The position numbers and the translations under genes were made by a program. From Streptomyces sp. NBC_01465 (GTDB lineage: Bacteria > Actinomycetota > Actinomycetes > Streptomycetales > Streptomycetaceae): a stretch of DNA of 64,000 bases. The stretch's first letter is position 1. Each line of letters begins with the position of its first letter. The notes under the pieces were generated by a model. The model made no database searches, was not told the origin of the DNA, and worked only from the letters and a program-made list of their open reading frames with translations. The stretch covers positions 4,960,001 to 5,024,000 of the forward strand of contig NZ_CP109467.1 in NCBI RefSeq assembly GCF_036227325.1. Reading direction: 5' to 3'. Below are positions 26,382 through 34,991 of the stretch, piece by piece.

Positions 26382-27317
26382 TCAGTGCTTGAACTGGGTT
26401 TCGTGCACGCGGAGTTGGATCGTCACGAGGTCCAGGAGCGGGGTGGGGACACCGTAGGTGCGGGCGCGGGCCGTGAGGTCGGCGAAGATGTGCTCCACCT
26501 CGGTCGGCTGTCCGGATTCGACGTCGCGGAACATCGAGGTCGAGGGGACCGTGAGAGTTCCGGTCTGCGTCACCATGCCTGTGGTGGCGGCCAGTTCGGG
26601 CTCGGGTACGGGGTAGCCGGCTGCGGCTGCGACCGCTGCGGCTTCGGCCAGGATCGCGGGGCCGAGGTCCGCGCCGCCGGGGACCGCGTTGATCGCGGCC
26701 AGGGAGCCGCGCATCAGGATCGTCACGGCGCTGAGCGTGGAGATGAAGACCCACTTGTGCCACATCGCGGAGACGATCGCGGGGGAGAGCGTTGTGGTGA
26801 TCCCCGCTTCGGTGAGGGCGGTGTGGATCGCTTGTGTGCGGGGGGAGTCTGTTGGGCTGTTCTGTTCGCCGAGTGTGATTGCCGCGAGCGGGGCCAGGCG
26901 CACGATGTCCCCGTTGGCGTCGACCGTGGTGACGACCTTCGCCACGCCGCCGAGCACCGGGCCCGTGCCGAAGCGGGAGTTGAGCTCGTCGAGGTGGGCC
27001 ATGCCGTTGAGGAACGGGACGATCGCCGTGTCCGGGCCGACGGCCGGGGTGATGTCGTCGAGGGCCTGCTTGAGCGCCGTCGACTTCACGGAGAGGAGTA
27101 TCAGGTCGTACGGGTGTGAGAGCTCGTCCGCGGTGAGGAGTTGGGGCGTGATCACCTCGTCCTGCGGCTGGGCGGGGCCGGTGATCCGCAAGCCGCGCTC
27201 GCGGAGGGCGGCGGCCCTGCGGGGGCGGACCAGGAACGTCACGTCCTGGCCGGCCTGCGCGAGGCGGGCGCCGAAGTAGCCGCCTGTTGCTCCGGCTCCG
27301 ACTACCAAGATCTTCAT
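26382..27317 (-). CDS. panE: Ketopantoate reductase family protein
   Basis: The protein has 311 residues from ATG 27317. The Rossmann motif VVGAGATGGYFGARLA is at the N-terminus; VKSTALKQAL, FLNGM and KWVFISTLSA are family segments, and the C-terminal domain has the ApbA-type helices. It would reduce 2-dehydropantoate with NADPH, but paralogues with other 2-oxoacid substrates are common, so pantothenate synthesis is not certain. The upstream HxlR regulator gene overlaps it by 4 bases. Confidence 0.85.
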   Translation of the reverse strand: MKILVVGAGATGGYFGARLAQAGQDVTFLVRPRRAAALRERGLRITGPAQPQDEVITPQLLTADELSHPYDLILLSVKSTALKQALDDITPAVGPDTAIVPFLNGMAHLDELNSRFGTGPVLGGVAKVVTTVDANGDIVRLAPLAAITLGEQNSPTDSPRTQAIHTALTEAGITTTLSPAIVSAMWHKWVFISTLSAVTILMRGSLAAINAVPGGADLGPAILAEAAAVAAAAGYPVPEPELAATTGMVTQTGTLTVPSTSMFRDVESGQPTEVEHIFADLTARARTYGVPTPLLDLVTIQLRVHETQFKH

Positions 27318-27871
27318 GGGTGTTGGCCTTTCGGGGGAGGGAGGGGGGTGAGCAGGCGGTGGGGGGTTCGGAGGGCGCGGGAGACGGGGTCTTCGTCGGT
27401 GGTGGGGTTCGTGGGGTTCGCGGAGAGGCCGGGGCCGGGGGTGATGAGGATGTCCCGTACGGGGACGGGCTCTTTGCAGTGCGTGCAGTGGCCGTCGGGG
27501 GTGAGCGGGGCGTCGTCCTGGGCGTGCCGGAAGATCCGGCGCGGGCCGGCGGGCGGGGCGTAGTGCTCGTCGCCCCATGCGCTGAGGGCACGGACCGCGG
27601 GCCAGAGGGAGAGTCCCTTGGAGGTCAGTCCGTACACCTCGCGGCGGGTGCCGGGCGGGGTCGTGCGCTCCAGGACGTCTGCCTCGACCAGGGCGGTGAG
27701 GCGGTCGGTGAGGACGGCGCGGGGGATGTTGAGGTGCGAGGCGAAGTCGCCGAAGCGGCGGACTCCGTAGAAGGCGTCGCGCACGATGAGGAGGGTCCAG
27801 CGTTCGCCGATGATCTCCAGGGAGCGGGAGAGGGCGCAGGTGAGGGTGGTGTAGTCGCGGGGGAGGGCCAC
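27314..27871 (-). CDS. HxlR family transcriptional regulator
   Basis: The protein has 185 residues. The HxlR winged helix runs from about residue 10 to 105 (CALSRSLEIIGERWTLLIVRDAFYG). The C-terminal part has a CTHCKEP pair that may bind zinc and a Pro-rich tail. The overlap with panE suggests a two-gene operon in which it controls its partner and itself. It is preceded by the copy A repeat element, so its promoter must lie in or beside that element. Confidence 0.9.
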   Translation of the reverse strand: MALPRDYTTLTCALSRSLEIIGERWTLLIVRDAFYGVRRFGDFASHLNIPRAVLTDRLTALVEADVLERTTPPGTRREVYGLTSKGLSLWPAVRALSAWGDEHYAPPAGPRRIFRHAQDDAPLTPDGHCTHCKEPVPVRDILITPGPGLSANPTNPTTDEDPVSRALRTPHRLLTPLPPPKGQHP

Positions 27872-27910
27872 GGGTTGACTGTAGCGGGTTTGGTTCGGTC
27901 AGTGAACTGT

Positions 27911-28095
27911 TTTGCTCCTGCGCTCCGCGCTGGGGCCGTTCGGTCCCGCTCCGCGGTCCCCCGGTACTCCCGCGCTCCGCGCGGTTCTCTGCGGCGCTCC
28001 GCGCCGACCCGTCTCCCACCCGCGCACCGCCCACAAGGCGTGACGAGATTCGGCGGACTCCTGTCGTGGTGGCTTGCTCGCCGTCGGCGGCTGCA
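27911..28095. repeat. Dispersed intergenic repeat element, copy A
   Basis: This 185-bp GC-rich stretch is the reverse complement (with substitutions and small indels) of 57885-58065. Shared blocks include GCGGCGCTCCGCGCCG, CCCGTCTCCCACCCGCGCA and CCGTCGGCGGCTGCA. It contains four variants of the CGCTCCGCG core. It begins 5 bases after the tricorn stop codon when read on the tricorn strand. Confidence 0.88.
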
Positions 28096-28100
28096 GGCAC

Positions 28101-31100
28101 CTACCTCGGCGGCAGCTTCGGTCGCCTCTTCGACGGGACCGCGTTGTACCCCGGCGGGATCGCCGCCGGGTGCTGCGCCAGGAGGTCCAGCGCCACCCGT
28201 ACCGCGTCGTCGAGCTGCGCGTGGCGGCCCTCCGCCCAGTCCAGGGGTGTGCGCAGCGCCTCGATGTCCGGTTCCACCCCGTGGTTCTCCACGGACCAGC
28301 CGTACTCGTCGAACCACGCCGCGTTCATCGGGACCGTGATCACCGTCCCGTCGCCCAGCGTGTGGCGGCCCGTCATGCCCACCACCCCGCCCCAGGTTCG
28401 CTGGCCCACCACCGGGCCCATCTTCAGCAGCCGGAACGCCGCCGTGATCATGTCGCCGTCGGACGACGTCGCCTCGTCCGCCAGCGCAACCACCGGGCCC
28501 CGAGGGGCATTTGAGGCGTACGAGACCGGTTGGGCGTTCCGCGTCAGGTCCCAGCCCAGGATCGTCCGCGTCAGCTTCTCCACCACCAACTCGCTGATGT
28601 TTCCGCCCGCGTTGCCGCGCACGTCCACGATCAGCGCCGGGCGCGAGACCTCCAGGCGCAGGTCGCGGTTGAACTGGGCCCAGCCCGAGCCGCCCATGTC
28701 GGGGATGTGGAGATAGCCGCACTTGCCGCCGCTCAGGTCGCGTACGACGGCACGGCGCTTGGCCACCCAGTCCTGGTAACGCAGCGGCCGCTCGTCGACC
28801 AGCGGCACGATCGCTACCCTCCGCGCCCGCCCCTCGCCCTCCGCGGGCTGGAAGGTGAGCTCGACCGTCGTGCCGCCCGCCGCCGCGAGCAGCGGGTACG
28901 GGCCCGTCACCGGGTCCACCGGGCGGCCGTCCACATGCGTGAGGACCGCGCCTTCGCGGATGCCCGCACCCGACAGCGGCGAGCGCGCCTTCGAGTCCGA
29001 CGAGTCGCCGGGGAGGATGCGCTGGACCAGCCAACTCCCCTCCCTGCAGACCAAGTTGGCGCCCAGCAGCCCCATCGGACGCTGGTAGTGCGGCGGCCCC
29101 TCGTTGCGGCGCGCCGGCGTGACGTACGCATGCGACGTGCCCAGCTCGCCCAGCACCTCCCGCATCAGGTCCGCGAACTCGTCCGGCGACGCGACCCGGT
29201 CAAGGAGCGGGCGGTACTGGTCGAGGACCCCCGCCCAGTCGATCCCGCACATCCCCGGCTCCCAGAAGTACGAGCGGATGATGCGGCCCGCCTCGTCGTA
29301 CGCCTGGCGCCATTCGGAGGGCGGGTCCGCGTCGTGCAGGATGCGGCGCAGGTCCAGGTAGACCGTGGAGTCGTTGTCGCCGGACTCCGTCGACGGGACC
29401 GCCCGCAGCTCGCCCTCGTCCATCACCACCAGGCGCGAACCGTCGCCGCTCAGTGCGAACCAGTCCAGGTTGTCGACCAGTTCGGTCCGCCGCGCCTTCG
29501 CGATGTTGAAGTACTCCAGCGTGGGGCGCCCCGACGTGTCGGCCGGGTTGGCGAACGTCTCGCCGAGCGCGCCGGAGATCGGCCAGCGCAGCCAGACCAG
29601 GCCGCCGCCGCTGACCGCGTACAGCGCGGAGTACTTGGAGGCGCGTACGGGGAACGGCGTGACCCGGTTCTCCAGCCCCTCGATCTCCACCGTGACCGCC
29701 GACGCGTCGCCCACGTCGTCCACCGGGTCGAGGCCGCCCGCCGCCGGGCGCCCGTCGGGGGAGAGCGCGAAGGGCGAGGGCGTCGCGGAGGAGAGCGGGA
29801 CCAGATAGGGGCGGCAGCCGAGGGGGAAGGAGAGGTCGCCGGTGTGGACGTCGTAGACCGGGTCGAAGCCGCGCCACGACAGAAAAGCGAGGTAGCGGCC
29901 GTCCGAGGTGAAGACCGGATTCTCGTCCTCGAAGCGGCCGTTGGTGACGTCGACGATCGTACGGTCCTTGATGCGGGCCATCTTGATCTGCCGCAGGGAG
30001 CGGCCGATGCCGGGGTGCGACCACGTCAGCCACGCCCCGTCGGGGGAGAAGGCGAGATCCGTCACCGGCCCGTTGATGGAGCGGATCAGCTCGGTGACCT
30101 CGCCGTTGGACTCCTCGGTCGCGTCGATCAGCAGCAGGCGCCCGTCGTGGGACGCGATGGCCAGGCGCTCGCCGTCCGGATCCGACAACAGCTCCTGTAC
30201 GCGGCCGAGTTCACCGGAGGCGAGCCGGCGCGGCTCGCGTTCGCCGCTGGCCCGGGGGAGGTAGGCGATCTCCACCGCGTCCTCGCCCTCGGCGTCGGTG
30301 ACGTAGGCGACCTGCCCGCCGCTGCCCAGCATTTCGGGGAGGCGTACCCGTACGCCCGCGGTGTCCGTGATGGTGCGCGCAGGACCGTCGCGGTGCGTGA
30401 GCCAGTACAGGCTGCCGCGTACGACGACCGCGCTCGCACGCCCCGTCTCGTCGACGGAGAGCCCGTCGACGTGGTTGGCGGCCGGGACCTGATAGCCGCG
30501 CCGCCCGGCCCGCGGACCGCCGAGCCGCACCTCCAGCTTGCGCGGTTGGGAGCCGGCGGCCAGGTCGTCGACCAGCCAGAGGTCGCCCGCGCACTGGTAG
30601 ATCACGCGGCGCCCGTCGGAGGAGGCGTGCCGGGCGTAGAACGCGTCGTGGTCGGTGTGGCGGCGCAGGTCGGAGCCGTCGGGGAGGCAGGAGTAGAGGT
30701 TCCCGATGCCCTCGTGGTCGGAGAGGAAGGCGATGCGGCCCGAGACGAACATGGGGGAGTCGAGGTGCCCGCCGATGTCCGGCAGCAGCCGCTCGCCGTG
30801 CAGCCAGAGCCGGCCCGTGGCCCCGCCCCGGTAGCGCTTCCAGGCGGCCGGCTCGTGCGGCGGCTTGCCCGTGAGCAGCAGCGTGCGCCGCTCGCCGTCG
30901 ATGTCCGCGACGGCGATGTCGGAGACGGGCCCCCAAGGGAGCTTGCCGCCGGGGGAACCGTCGGTGGGCAGGCTGTAGGCCCAGGAGAAGTACGAGAAGG
31001 GCTGGCCGTGCGAGGACACGGCGAGGATGGACGCCGCGTGGTCGGGGGTCTCGGGCGCCCAGCCGCAGACCCGGGTGTCGATCGACCCCCAGTGGCTGAG

Positions 31101-31358
31101 CCGGCGCGAGGGGCCGCCGTCGACGGGGGCGAGGTGGATCTCGGGGTCCAGGGAGCGCCAGGTCGTGTACGCGATGTGCTGCCCGTCCGGCGAGAAGCGT
31201 GGGTGTCCCACCCGGGTCCGGTCGACGGTGATGCGCCAGGCCCGGCCCGGGCGGTGGCCCTCGGGGACGAGCGGGGCGACCCAGAGGTCGTCCTCGGCGG
31301 CGAAGCACAGCAAGTCGCCGTACAGGTGCGGGAAGCGGAGATACGCGGCGTCGCTCAC
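28101..31358 (-). CDS. Tricorn-like serine protease (S41)
   Basis: The protein has 1,085 residues from GTG 31358, close to the length of archaeal tricorn. The N-terminal ~650 residues form two beta-propellers (repeated FSPDG..IAYT strands), then a helical C1 domain, a PDZ domain (GAVLTHVDGRPVD) and the S41 core. Ser742-His743 (GTSHAYV) and the SSDGD pair Ser965-Ser966 line up almost exactly with Ser745, His746 and Ser965 of Thermoplasma tricorn. It degrades oligopeptides released by the proteasome or other proteases and is cytoplasmic. A 9-bp inverted repeat overlaps its start codon. It is divergent from the TetR gene. Confidence 0.92.
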   Translation of the reverse strand: MSDAAYLRFPHLYGDLLCFAAEDDLWVAPLVPEGHRPGRAWRITVDRTRVGHPRFSPDGQHIAYTTWRSLDPEIHLAPVDGGPSRRLSHWGSIDTRVCGWAPETPDHAASILAVSSHGQPFSYFSWAYSLPTDGSPGGKLPWGPVSDIAVADIDGERRTLLLTGKPPHEPAAWKRYRGGATGRLWLHGERLLPDIGGHLDSPMFVSGRIAFLSDHEGIGNLYSCLPDGSDLRRHTDHDAFYARHASSDGRRVIYQCAGDLWLVDDLAAGSQPRKLEVRLGGPRAGRRGYQVPAANHVDGLSVDETGRASAVVVRGSLYWLTHRDGPARTITDTAGVRVRLPEMLGSGGQVAYVTDAEGEDAVEIAYLPRASGEREPRRLASGELGRVQELLSDPDGERLAIASHDGRLLLIDATEESNGEVTELIRSINGPVTDLAFSPDGAWLTWSHPGIGRSLRQIKMARIKDRTIVDVTNGRFEDENPVFTSDGRYLAFLSWRGFDPVYDVHTGDLSFPLGCRPYLVPLSSATPSPFALSPDGRPAAGGLDPVDDVGDASAVTVEIEGLENRVTPFPVRASKYSALYAVSGGGLVWLRWPISGALGETFANPADTSGRPTLEYFNIAKARRTELVDNLDWFALSGDGSRLVVMDEGELRAVPSTESGDNDSTVYLDLRRILHDADPPSEWRQAYDEAGRIIRSYFWEPGMCGIDWAGVLDQYRPLLDRVASPDEFADLMREVLGELGTSHAYVTPARRNEGPPHYQRPMGLLGANLVCREGSWLVQRILPGDSSDSKARSPLSGAGIREGAVLTHVDGRPVDPVTGPYPLLAAAGGTTVELTFQPAEGEGRARRVAIVPLVDERPLRYQDWVAKRRAVVRDLSGGKCGYLHIPDMGGSGWAQFNRDLRLEVSRPALIVDVRGNAGGNISELVVEKLTRTILGWDLTRNAQPVSYASNAPRGPVVALADEATSSDGDMITAAFRLLKMGPVVGQRTWGGVVGMTGRHTLGDGTVITVPMNAAWFDEYGWSVENHGVEPDIEALRTPLDWAEGRHAQLDDAVRVALDLLAQHPAAIPPGYNAVPSKRRPKLPPR

Positions 31359-31477
31359 CCCCTCATGCTTTCCGCAGGTGAGGGGGTCGGCAACCGGAGG
31401 GCGGGTCCCTCGTTGGGGGCAGCTTCCGGAGGGGGACGCCGTGAGCGGGTCTCAGGTTGCTGTGGCGGAGACCACAT

Positions 31478-31497
31478 GCGAAACGACGTCGTTTCGC
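31478..31497. promoter_or_regulatory. Palindromic operator O1 upstream of the TetR gene
   Basis: GCGAAACGACGTCGTTTCGC is a perfect 20-bp palindrome, 65 bases before the TetR start and 119 bases before the divergent tricorn start. Its size and symmetry suit a TetR dimer site. Confidence 0.7.
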
Positions 31498-31518
31498 TTA
31501 TCCGCCGCGTACCGTCGT

Positions 31519-31538
31519 GGTGTACGACACCGTTTCGC
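31519..31538. promoter_or_regulatory. Degenerate second operator O2 upstream of the TetR gene
   Basis: This 20-bp site matches O1 at 14 of 20 positions (ACGAC-N2-CGTTTCGC kept), 41 bp from O1 and 24 bases before the TetR ATG. It may be a second TetR site giving cooperative autorepression. Confidence 0.5.
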
Positions 31539-31562
31539 TACGGATCCCGGAGGAGGTCGACG

Positions 31563-32132
31563 ATGGCAGGCAGGCTCACGCCCGAGCGCGAGGCAGAGAT
31601 CTACGTCGCCGTCCTCGGACTGCTCCGCGAGGTCGGCTACGACGGCCTCACCATGGACGCCGTGGCTGCCCGTACGCGTTCCAGCAAAGCTACCCTCTAC
31701 CGCCAGTGGGGGAGCAAGCCGGTGCTCGTCGCCAGGGCATTGCGGCACGACAAGCCGGTGAAGCTCGACCAGATCGACACCGGCTCGCTGCGCGGCGATT
31801 TCCAGGCGGCGATGTCCCTCGGGGACGACTGCAAGCGAGAACAGGACGCCGCGCTCATGCGGGGTCTGATGCATGCCGTCCACAACAACCCCGATCTCCA
31901 CAAGGCCATGCGCGAGCTGCTGTTCGAGCCCGAACTCAACGGTCTCGACCAGATCATGCAGCGCGCGGTGAAACGCGGTGAGGTCAGTGCCGACCTTCCC
32001 GCGCTCAAGTACGTCACCCACATGCTGGCCGGCGCCTTCGTCGGCCGGCAGTTCATCGAGGACAAGGCGCCGGACGAGGCCTTCCTCAACGACTACGTCA
32101 ACGCCGTGGTGTTCCCCGCCCTCGGCGTCTGA
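31563..32132 (+). CDS. TetR/AcrR family transcriptional regulator
   Basis: The protein has 189 residues from ATG 31563, with GGAGGAGG 7 bases upstream; a far longer open frame through this point is antisense to the tricorn gene. The helix-turn-helix is clear (LTPEREAEIYVAVLGLLREVGYDGLTMDAVAARTRSSKATLYRQW). The C-terminal ligand domain is all helical. It is followed by an MMPL transporter gene in the same direction, the usual repressor-efflux pair. A perfect 20-bp palindrome lies in its own promoter. Confidence 0.92.
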   Translation: MAGRLTPEREAEIYVAVLGLLREVGYDGLTMDAVAARTRSSKATLYRQWGSKPVLVARALRHDKPVKLDQIDTGSLRGDFQAAMSLGDDCKREQDAALMRGLMHAVHNNPDLHKAMRELLFEPELNGLDQIMQRAVKRGEVSADLPALKYVTHMLAGAFVGRQFIEDKAPDEAFLNDYVNAVVFPALGV

Positions 32133-32204
32133 CGCTTCCTCCCCGCACGACCACGCCCCACCTGACACGCCGCTCTCGTCGTCGGGCTGGTTCTTCACGC
32201 CCAT

Positions 32205-32231
32205 GTACGTCACGTACGTCACGTACGTCTC
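32205..32231. repeat. Three tandem 9-bp units before the MMPL gene
   Basis: GTACGTCAC is repeated at 32205 and 32214 and followed by GTACGTCTC at 32223. Each unit contributes to overlapping ACGTACGT palindromes. It lies 26 bases before the transporter start and may be an operator array. Confidence 0.65.
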
Positions 32232-32257
32232 AACGACCTGACCGGGAGTCCGCCCTC

Positions 32258-34501
32258 GTGGCCACTTTCCTTTACAAGCTCGGACGGTTCGCCTTCCGGC
32301 GCCGCCGCTACGTCGCCCTGGTGTGGGTGGCGCTCCTGGCCCTCGCGGGCTTCGGGGCCGCCTCCGCCGCCACCTCGACCTCCAGCTCCTTCTCCATTCC
32401 CGGCACCGAGGCCCAGAAGGCCTTCGACCTGCTGGACCAGCGCTTCCCGGGCTCCAGCTCGGACGGCGCGACGGCCCGTATCGTCTTCAAGGCCCCTGCG
32501 AACGAGAAGATGACGGGCCCGGACGCCAAGGCCGAGGTCAAGAAGGTCTCGAACGAGCTGACGGACGGCTCGGACCAGATCAAGTCGGTCTCGGACCCGT
32601 ACGCCACGGGCGCCGTCTCCAAGAACGGCTCCACGGCCTACGTCACCGTCGCGTACAAGGTCAACGCGATGGAGCTGAAGGACGAGGCCAAGGACTCGCT
32701 GGAGGACACCGCGGCCGCGGCCCAGAAGGCCGGGTACACCGTCGAGATCGGCGGTGACGCGCTGCAGGCCATGCCCGAGACCGGGTCCGGCGAGATCATC
32801 GGCGTCATCCTCGCGGGCATCGTGCTCGTCGTCACCTTCGGTTCGCTGGTCGCCGCCGGGCTGCCGCTGCTGACCGCGCTCATCGGCGTGGGCATCGGCG
32901 TCTCCTCGATCACGGCGCTCGCCAACGTCCTGGACCTCGGCTCCACCACCTCCACGCTCGCGATGATGATCGGCCTCGCGGTCGGCATCGACTACGCGCT
33001 CTTCATCGTCTCCCGCTACCGCGCGGAGCTCGCCGAGGGCCGCGAACGCGAGGAAGCGGCCGGACGGGCCGTCGGAACCGCAGGCTCCGCCGTCGTCTTC
33101 GCCGGTCTCACCGTGGTCATCGCCCTGGTCGGCCTGGCCGTCGTCAACATCCCGATGCTGACGAAGATGGGCATGGCAGCCGCCGGTACGGTCGCCATCG
33201 CCGTCCTCATCGCCCTGACCCTGATCCCCGCGATGCTCGGCTTCGTCGGCAAGCGCGTCTTCGGCCGCAAGGCCCGCAAGGCCGCCGACGCGAAGAAGAC
33301 CTCGCTCGCCAAGGGCGAGGCGCACCCCGAGGCCAAGCCCAACATGGGCACCCGCTGGGCCCGCTTCGTCCTGCGCCGCCCGCTCATGGTCCTGCTCGTC
33401 GGTGTCATCGGCCTGGGCGCCATCGCGCTCCCCGTCTCCTCGCTGGAGATGGGCCTGCCCGACGACGGCTCGCAGCCGACCAGCACCACGCAGCGCCGTG
33501 CGTACGACCTGCTCTCCGACGGCTTCGGCCCCGGGTTCAACGGCCCGCTGATGGTCGTCGTCGACGCCAAGGGCAGCGACAACCCGCACGCCGCGGCCGC
33601 CGACGTGGAGAAGAAGATCAAGGGTCTCGACGGCATCGCCGCCGTCTACCCGGCCGCCTTCAACAAGGCCGGCGACACCGCGACGATCACAGCTGTCCCG
33701 AAGTCGGGCCCCAGCACGGTCGAGACCGAGAACGTCGTCCACTCCATCCGCGACGCCGCCCCGGAGCTCAAGTCCTCCACCGGCGCCGAAGTCCTGGTCA
33801 CCGGCTCCACGGCCATGAACATCGACTTCTCGCAGAAGATGAACGACGCGCTGCTGCCCTACCTGGCGCTCGTGGTCGGCCTCGCCTTCCTGCTCCTGAT
33901 GATCGTCTTCCGCTCCATCCTGGTCCCGCTGAAGGCAGCCCTCGGCTTCCTGCTCTCGGTCGTCGCCGCACTCGGCGCGGTCGTCGCGGTCTTCCAGTGG
34001 GGCTGGCTCGGCGGGCTGTTCGGTGTCGAGCAGACCGGCCCGATCATGTCGATGATGCCGATCTTCATGGTCGGTGTGGTCTTCGGTCTCGCCATGGACT
34101 ACGAGGTCTTCCTGGTCACGCGCATGCGTGAGGCGTACGTCCACGGGGAACGCCCGGCCGAGGCGATCGTCACCGGCTTCAAGCACGGCGCCCGGGTGGT
34201 CACGGCCGCGGCCGTCATCATGATCGCGGTCTTCTCCGGCTTCATCGGAGCCAGCGACTCGATGATCAAGATGATCGGCTTCGGGCTCGCGATCGCGGTC
34301 TTCTTCGACGCCTTCGTGGTCCGTATGGCGATCGTGCCCGCGGTGCTCGCCCTGCTCGGCAAGCGCGCCTGGTGGCTGCCGCGCTGGCTGGACCGCGCGC
34401 TGCCGAACGTGGACGTGGAGGGCGAGGGGCTGCGCAAGCTCGAAGCCGAGTCCTCCGGTTCCTCGGACCCGGACGAGAAGCGTGAACTCGTGAACGCCTG
34501 A
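32258..34501 (+). CDS. MMPL/RND family transporter
   Basis: The protein has 747 residues from GTG 32258, with GGGAG 10 bases upstream. It shows the RND plan: helix 1 at about 18-38, a large outer loop, five helices, and a second half repeating this. The motifs GLAVGIDYALFIVSRYR and the second-half FGLAMDYEVFLVTRMRE carry the proton-relay Asp-Tyr pairs typical of MMPL proteins. It probably exports lipids, a secondary metabolite or a drug, driven by protons. The TetR gene upstream is the likely repressor. Confidence 0.92.
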   Translation: MATFLYKLGRFAFRRRRYVALVWVALLALAGFGAASAATSTSSSFSIPGTEAQKAFDLLDQRFPGSSSDGATARIVFKAPANEKMTGPDAKAEVKKVSNELTDGSDQIKSVSDPYATGAVSKNGSTAYVTVAYKVNAMELKDEAKDSLEDTAAAAQKAGYTVEIGGDALQAMPETGSGEIIGVILAGIVLVVTFGSLVAAGLPLLTALIGVGIGVSSITALANVLDLGSTTSTLAMMIGLAVGIDYALFIVSRYRAELAEGREREEAAGRAVGTAGSAVVFAGLTVVIALVGLAVVNIPMLTKMGMAAAGTVAIAVLIALTLIPAMLGFVGKRVFGRKARKAADAKKTSLAKGEAHPEAKPNMGTRWARFVLRRPLMVLLVGVIGLGAIALPVSSLEMGLPDDGSQPTSTTQRRAYDLLSDGFGPGFNGPLMVVVDAKGSDNPHAAAADVEKKIKGLDGIAAVYPAAFNKAGDTATITAVPKSGPSTVETENVVHSIRDAAPELKSSTGAEVLVTGSTAMNIDFSQKMNDALLPYLALVVGLAFLLLMIVFRSILVPLKAALGFLLSVVAALGAVVAVFQWGWLGGLFGVEQTGPIMSMMPIFMVGVVFGLAMDYEVFLVTRMREAYVHGERPAEAIVTGFKHGARVVTAAAVIMIAVFSGFIGASDSMIKMIGFGLAIAVFFDAFVVRMAIVPAVLALLGKRAWWLPRWLDRALPNVDVEGEGLRKLEAESSGSSDPDEKRELVNA

Positions 34502-34505
34502 CCGT

Positions 34506-34886
34506 TCAGTGAAGCCGTCCCCCGTGCCCGATCAGGGCGCGGGGGACTTCTTCGTGTCCGTACGTACGGCGGAGGAAGCGGATCAGTGCCCTGGAGTCGA
34601 ACTGCACCAGTGCCGCCCCCTTCGCCGAATGGAACTCGAGGACGGCCTGCACGCGGCCGCAGGGCCAGACGCCCACGTCGCCGCTGCGGACGGGGGTGCG
34701 CAGGCCGGTGACCAGCAGGTCGCGGGCGAAGACCCAGTCGCTGCCGCCGGGGAAGACGACATGGATGTCGTCGGGGCTGATCACGGGGTCGTAGCGCAGG
34801 GCCACGGGGACGGAGCGGTTGCCGATGGCGTCCGAGACGATCTGCCCTCGGGTGTGTTCCTCGACGGAGGGATACGCAGCGGACAT
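34506..34886 (-). CDS. ssgE: SsgA-family sporulation/cell division regulator (probably SsgE)
   Basis: The protein has 126 residues from ATG 34886, with GAGGAG upstream; a longer frame to 34991 would run into the Nur-like box. The SALP family pattern is plain: VALRYDPVISPDDIHVVFP, W-x-FARDLL, GDVGVWPCG and ALVQFDSRALIRFL. These actinomycete proteins guide septum placement and peptidoglycan remodelling at sporulation. The name ssgE rests on remembered gene order beside pmt, the penicillin-binding protein and cbi genes in S. coelicolor, where SsgE acts in spore separation; other SALP members are possible. Confidence 0.88.
   Translation of the reverse strand: MSAAYPSVEEHTRGQIVSDAIGNRSVPVALRYDPVISPDDIHVVFPGGSDWVFARDLLVTGLRTPVRSGDVGVWPCGRVQAVLEFHSAKGAALVQFDSRALIRFLRRTYGHEEVPRALIGHGGRLH
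34517..34547 (+). terminator. Possible terminator of the MMPL gene within the ssgE 3' end
   Basis: An 8-bp stem (GTCCCCCG, 34517-34524, with 34540-34547) is followed by TTCTTCG on the plus strand, 16 bases after the MMPL stop. It overlaps the ssgE coding sequence, so it may be partly coincidental. Confidence 0.5.
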
Positions 34887-34974
34887 GGACTGGCTCCTCA
34901 CGCTTGAGCTGTATGCACCTAATGTCGCATATTTTCCGATGGGGAGGTCTTGGGTAAATCCACATCGGACGCTC

Positions 34975-34991
34975 CTGCGAACCATTCGCAA
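34975..34991. promoter_or_regulatory. Nur-like box upstream of cbiM
   Basis: The 17 bases cTGCGA-N5-TCGCAa have TGC and GCA at the exact spacing of the Streptomyces Nur box (tTGCaa-N5-ttGCAA), and inside them is a perfect TGCGAA-CCA-TTCGCA repeat. The site is 44 bases before cbiM and 88 bases before ssgE. Confidence 0.6.

Noticed and set aside
28530..32132. Plus-strand open frame of 1,200 codons running through the tricorn region
   Set aside because: Its first 1,000 codons are antisense to the tricorn gene; only the last 189 codons, from 31563, are a real TetR gene.
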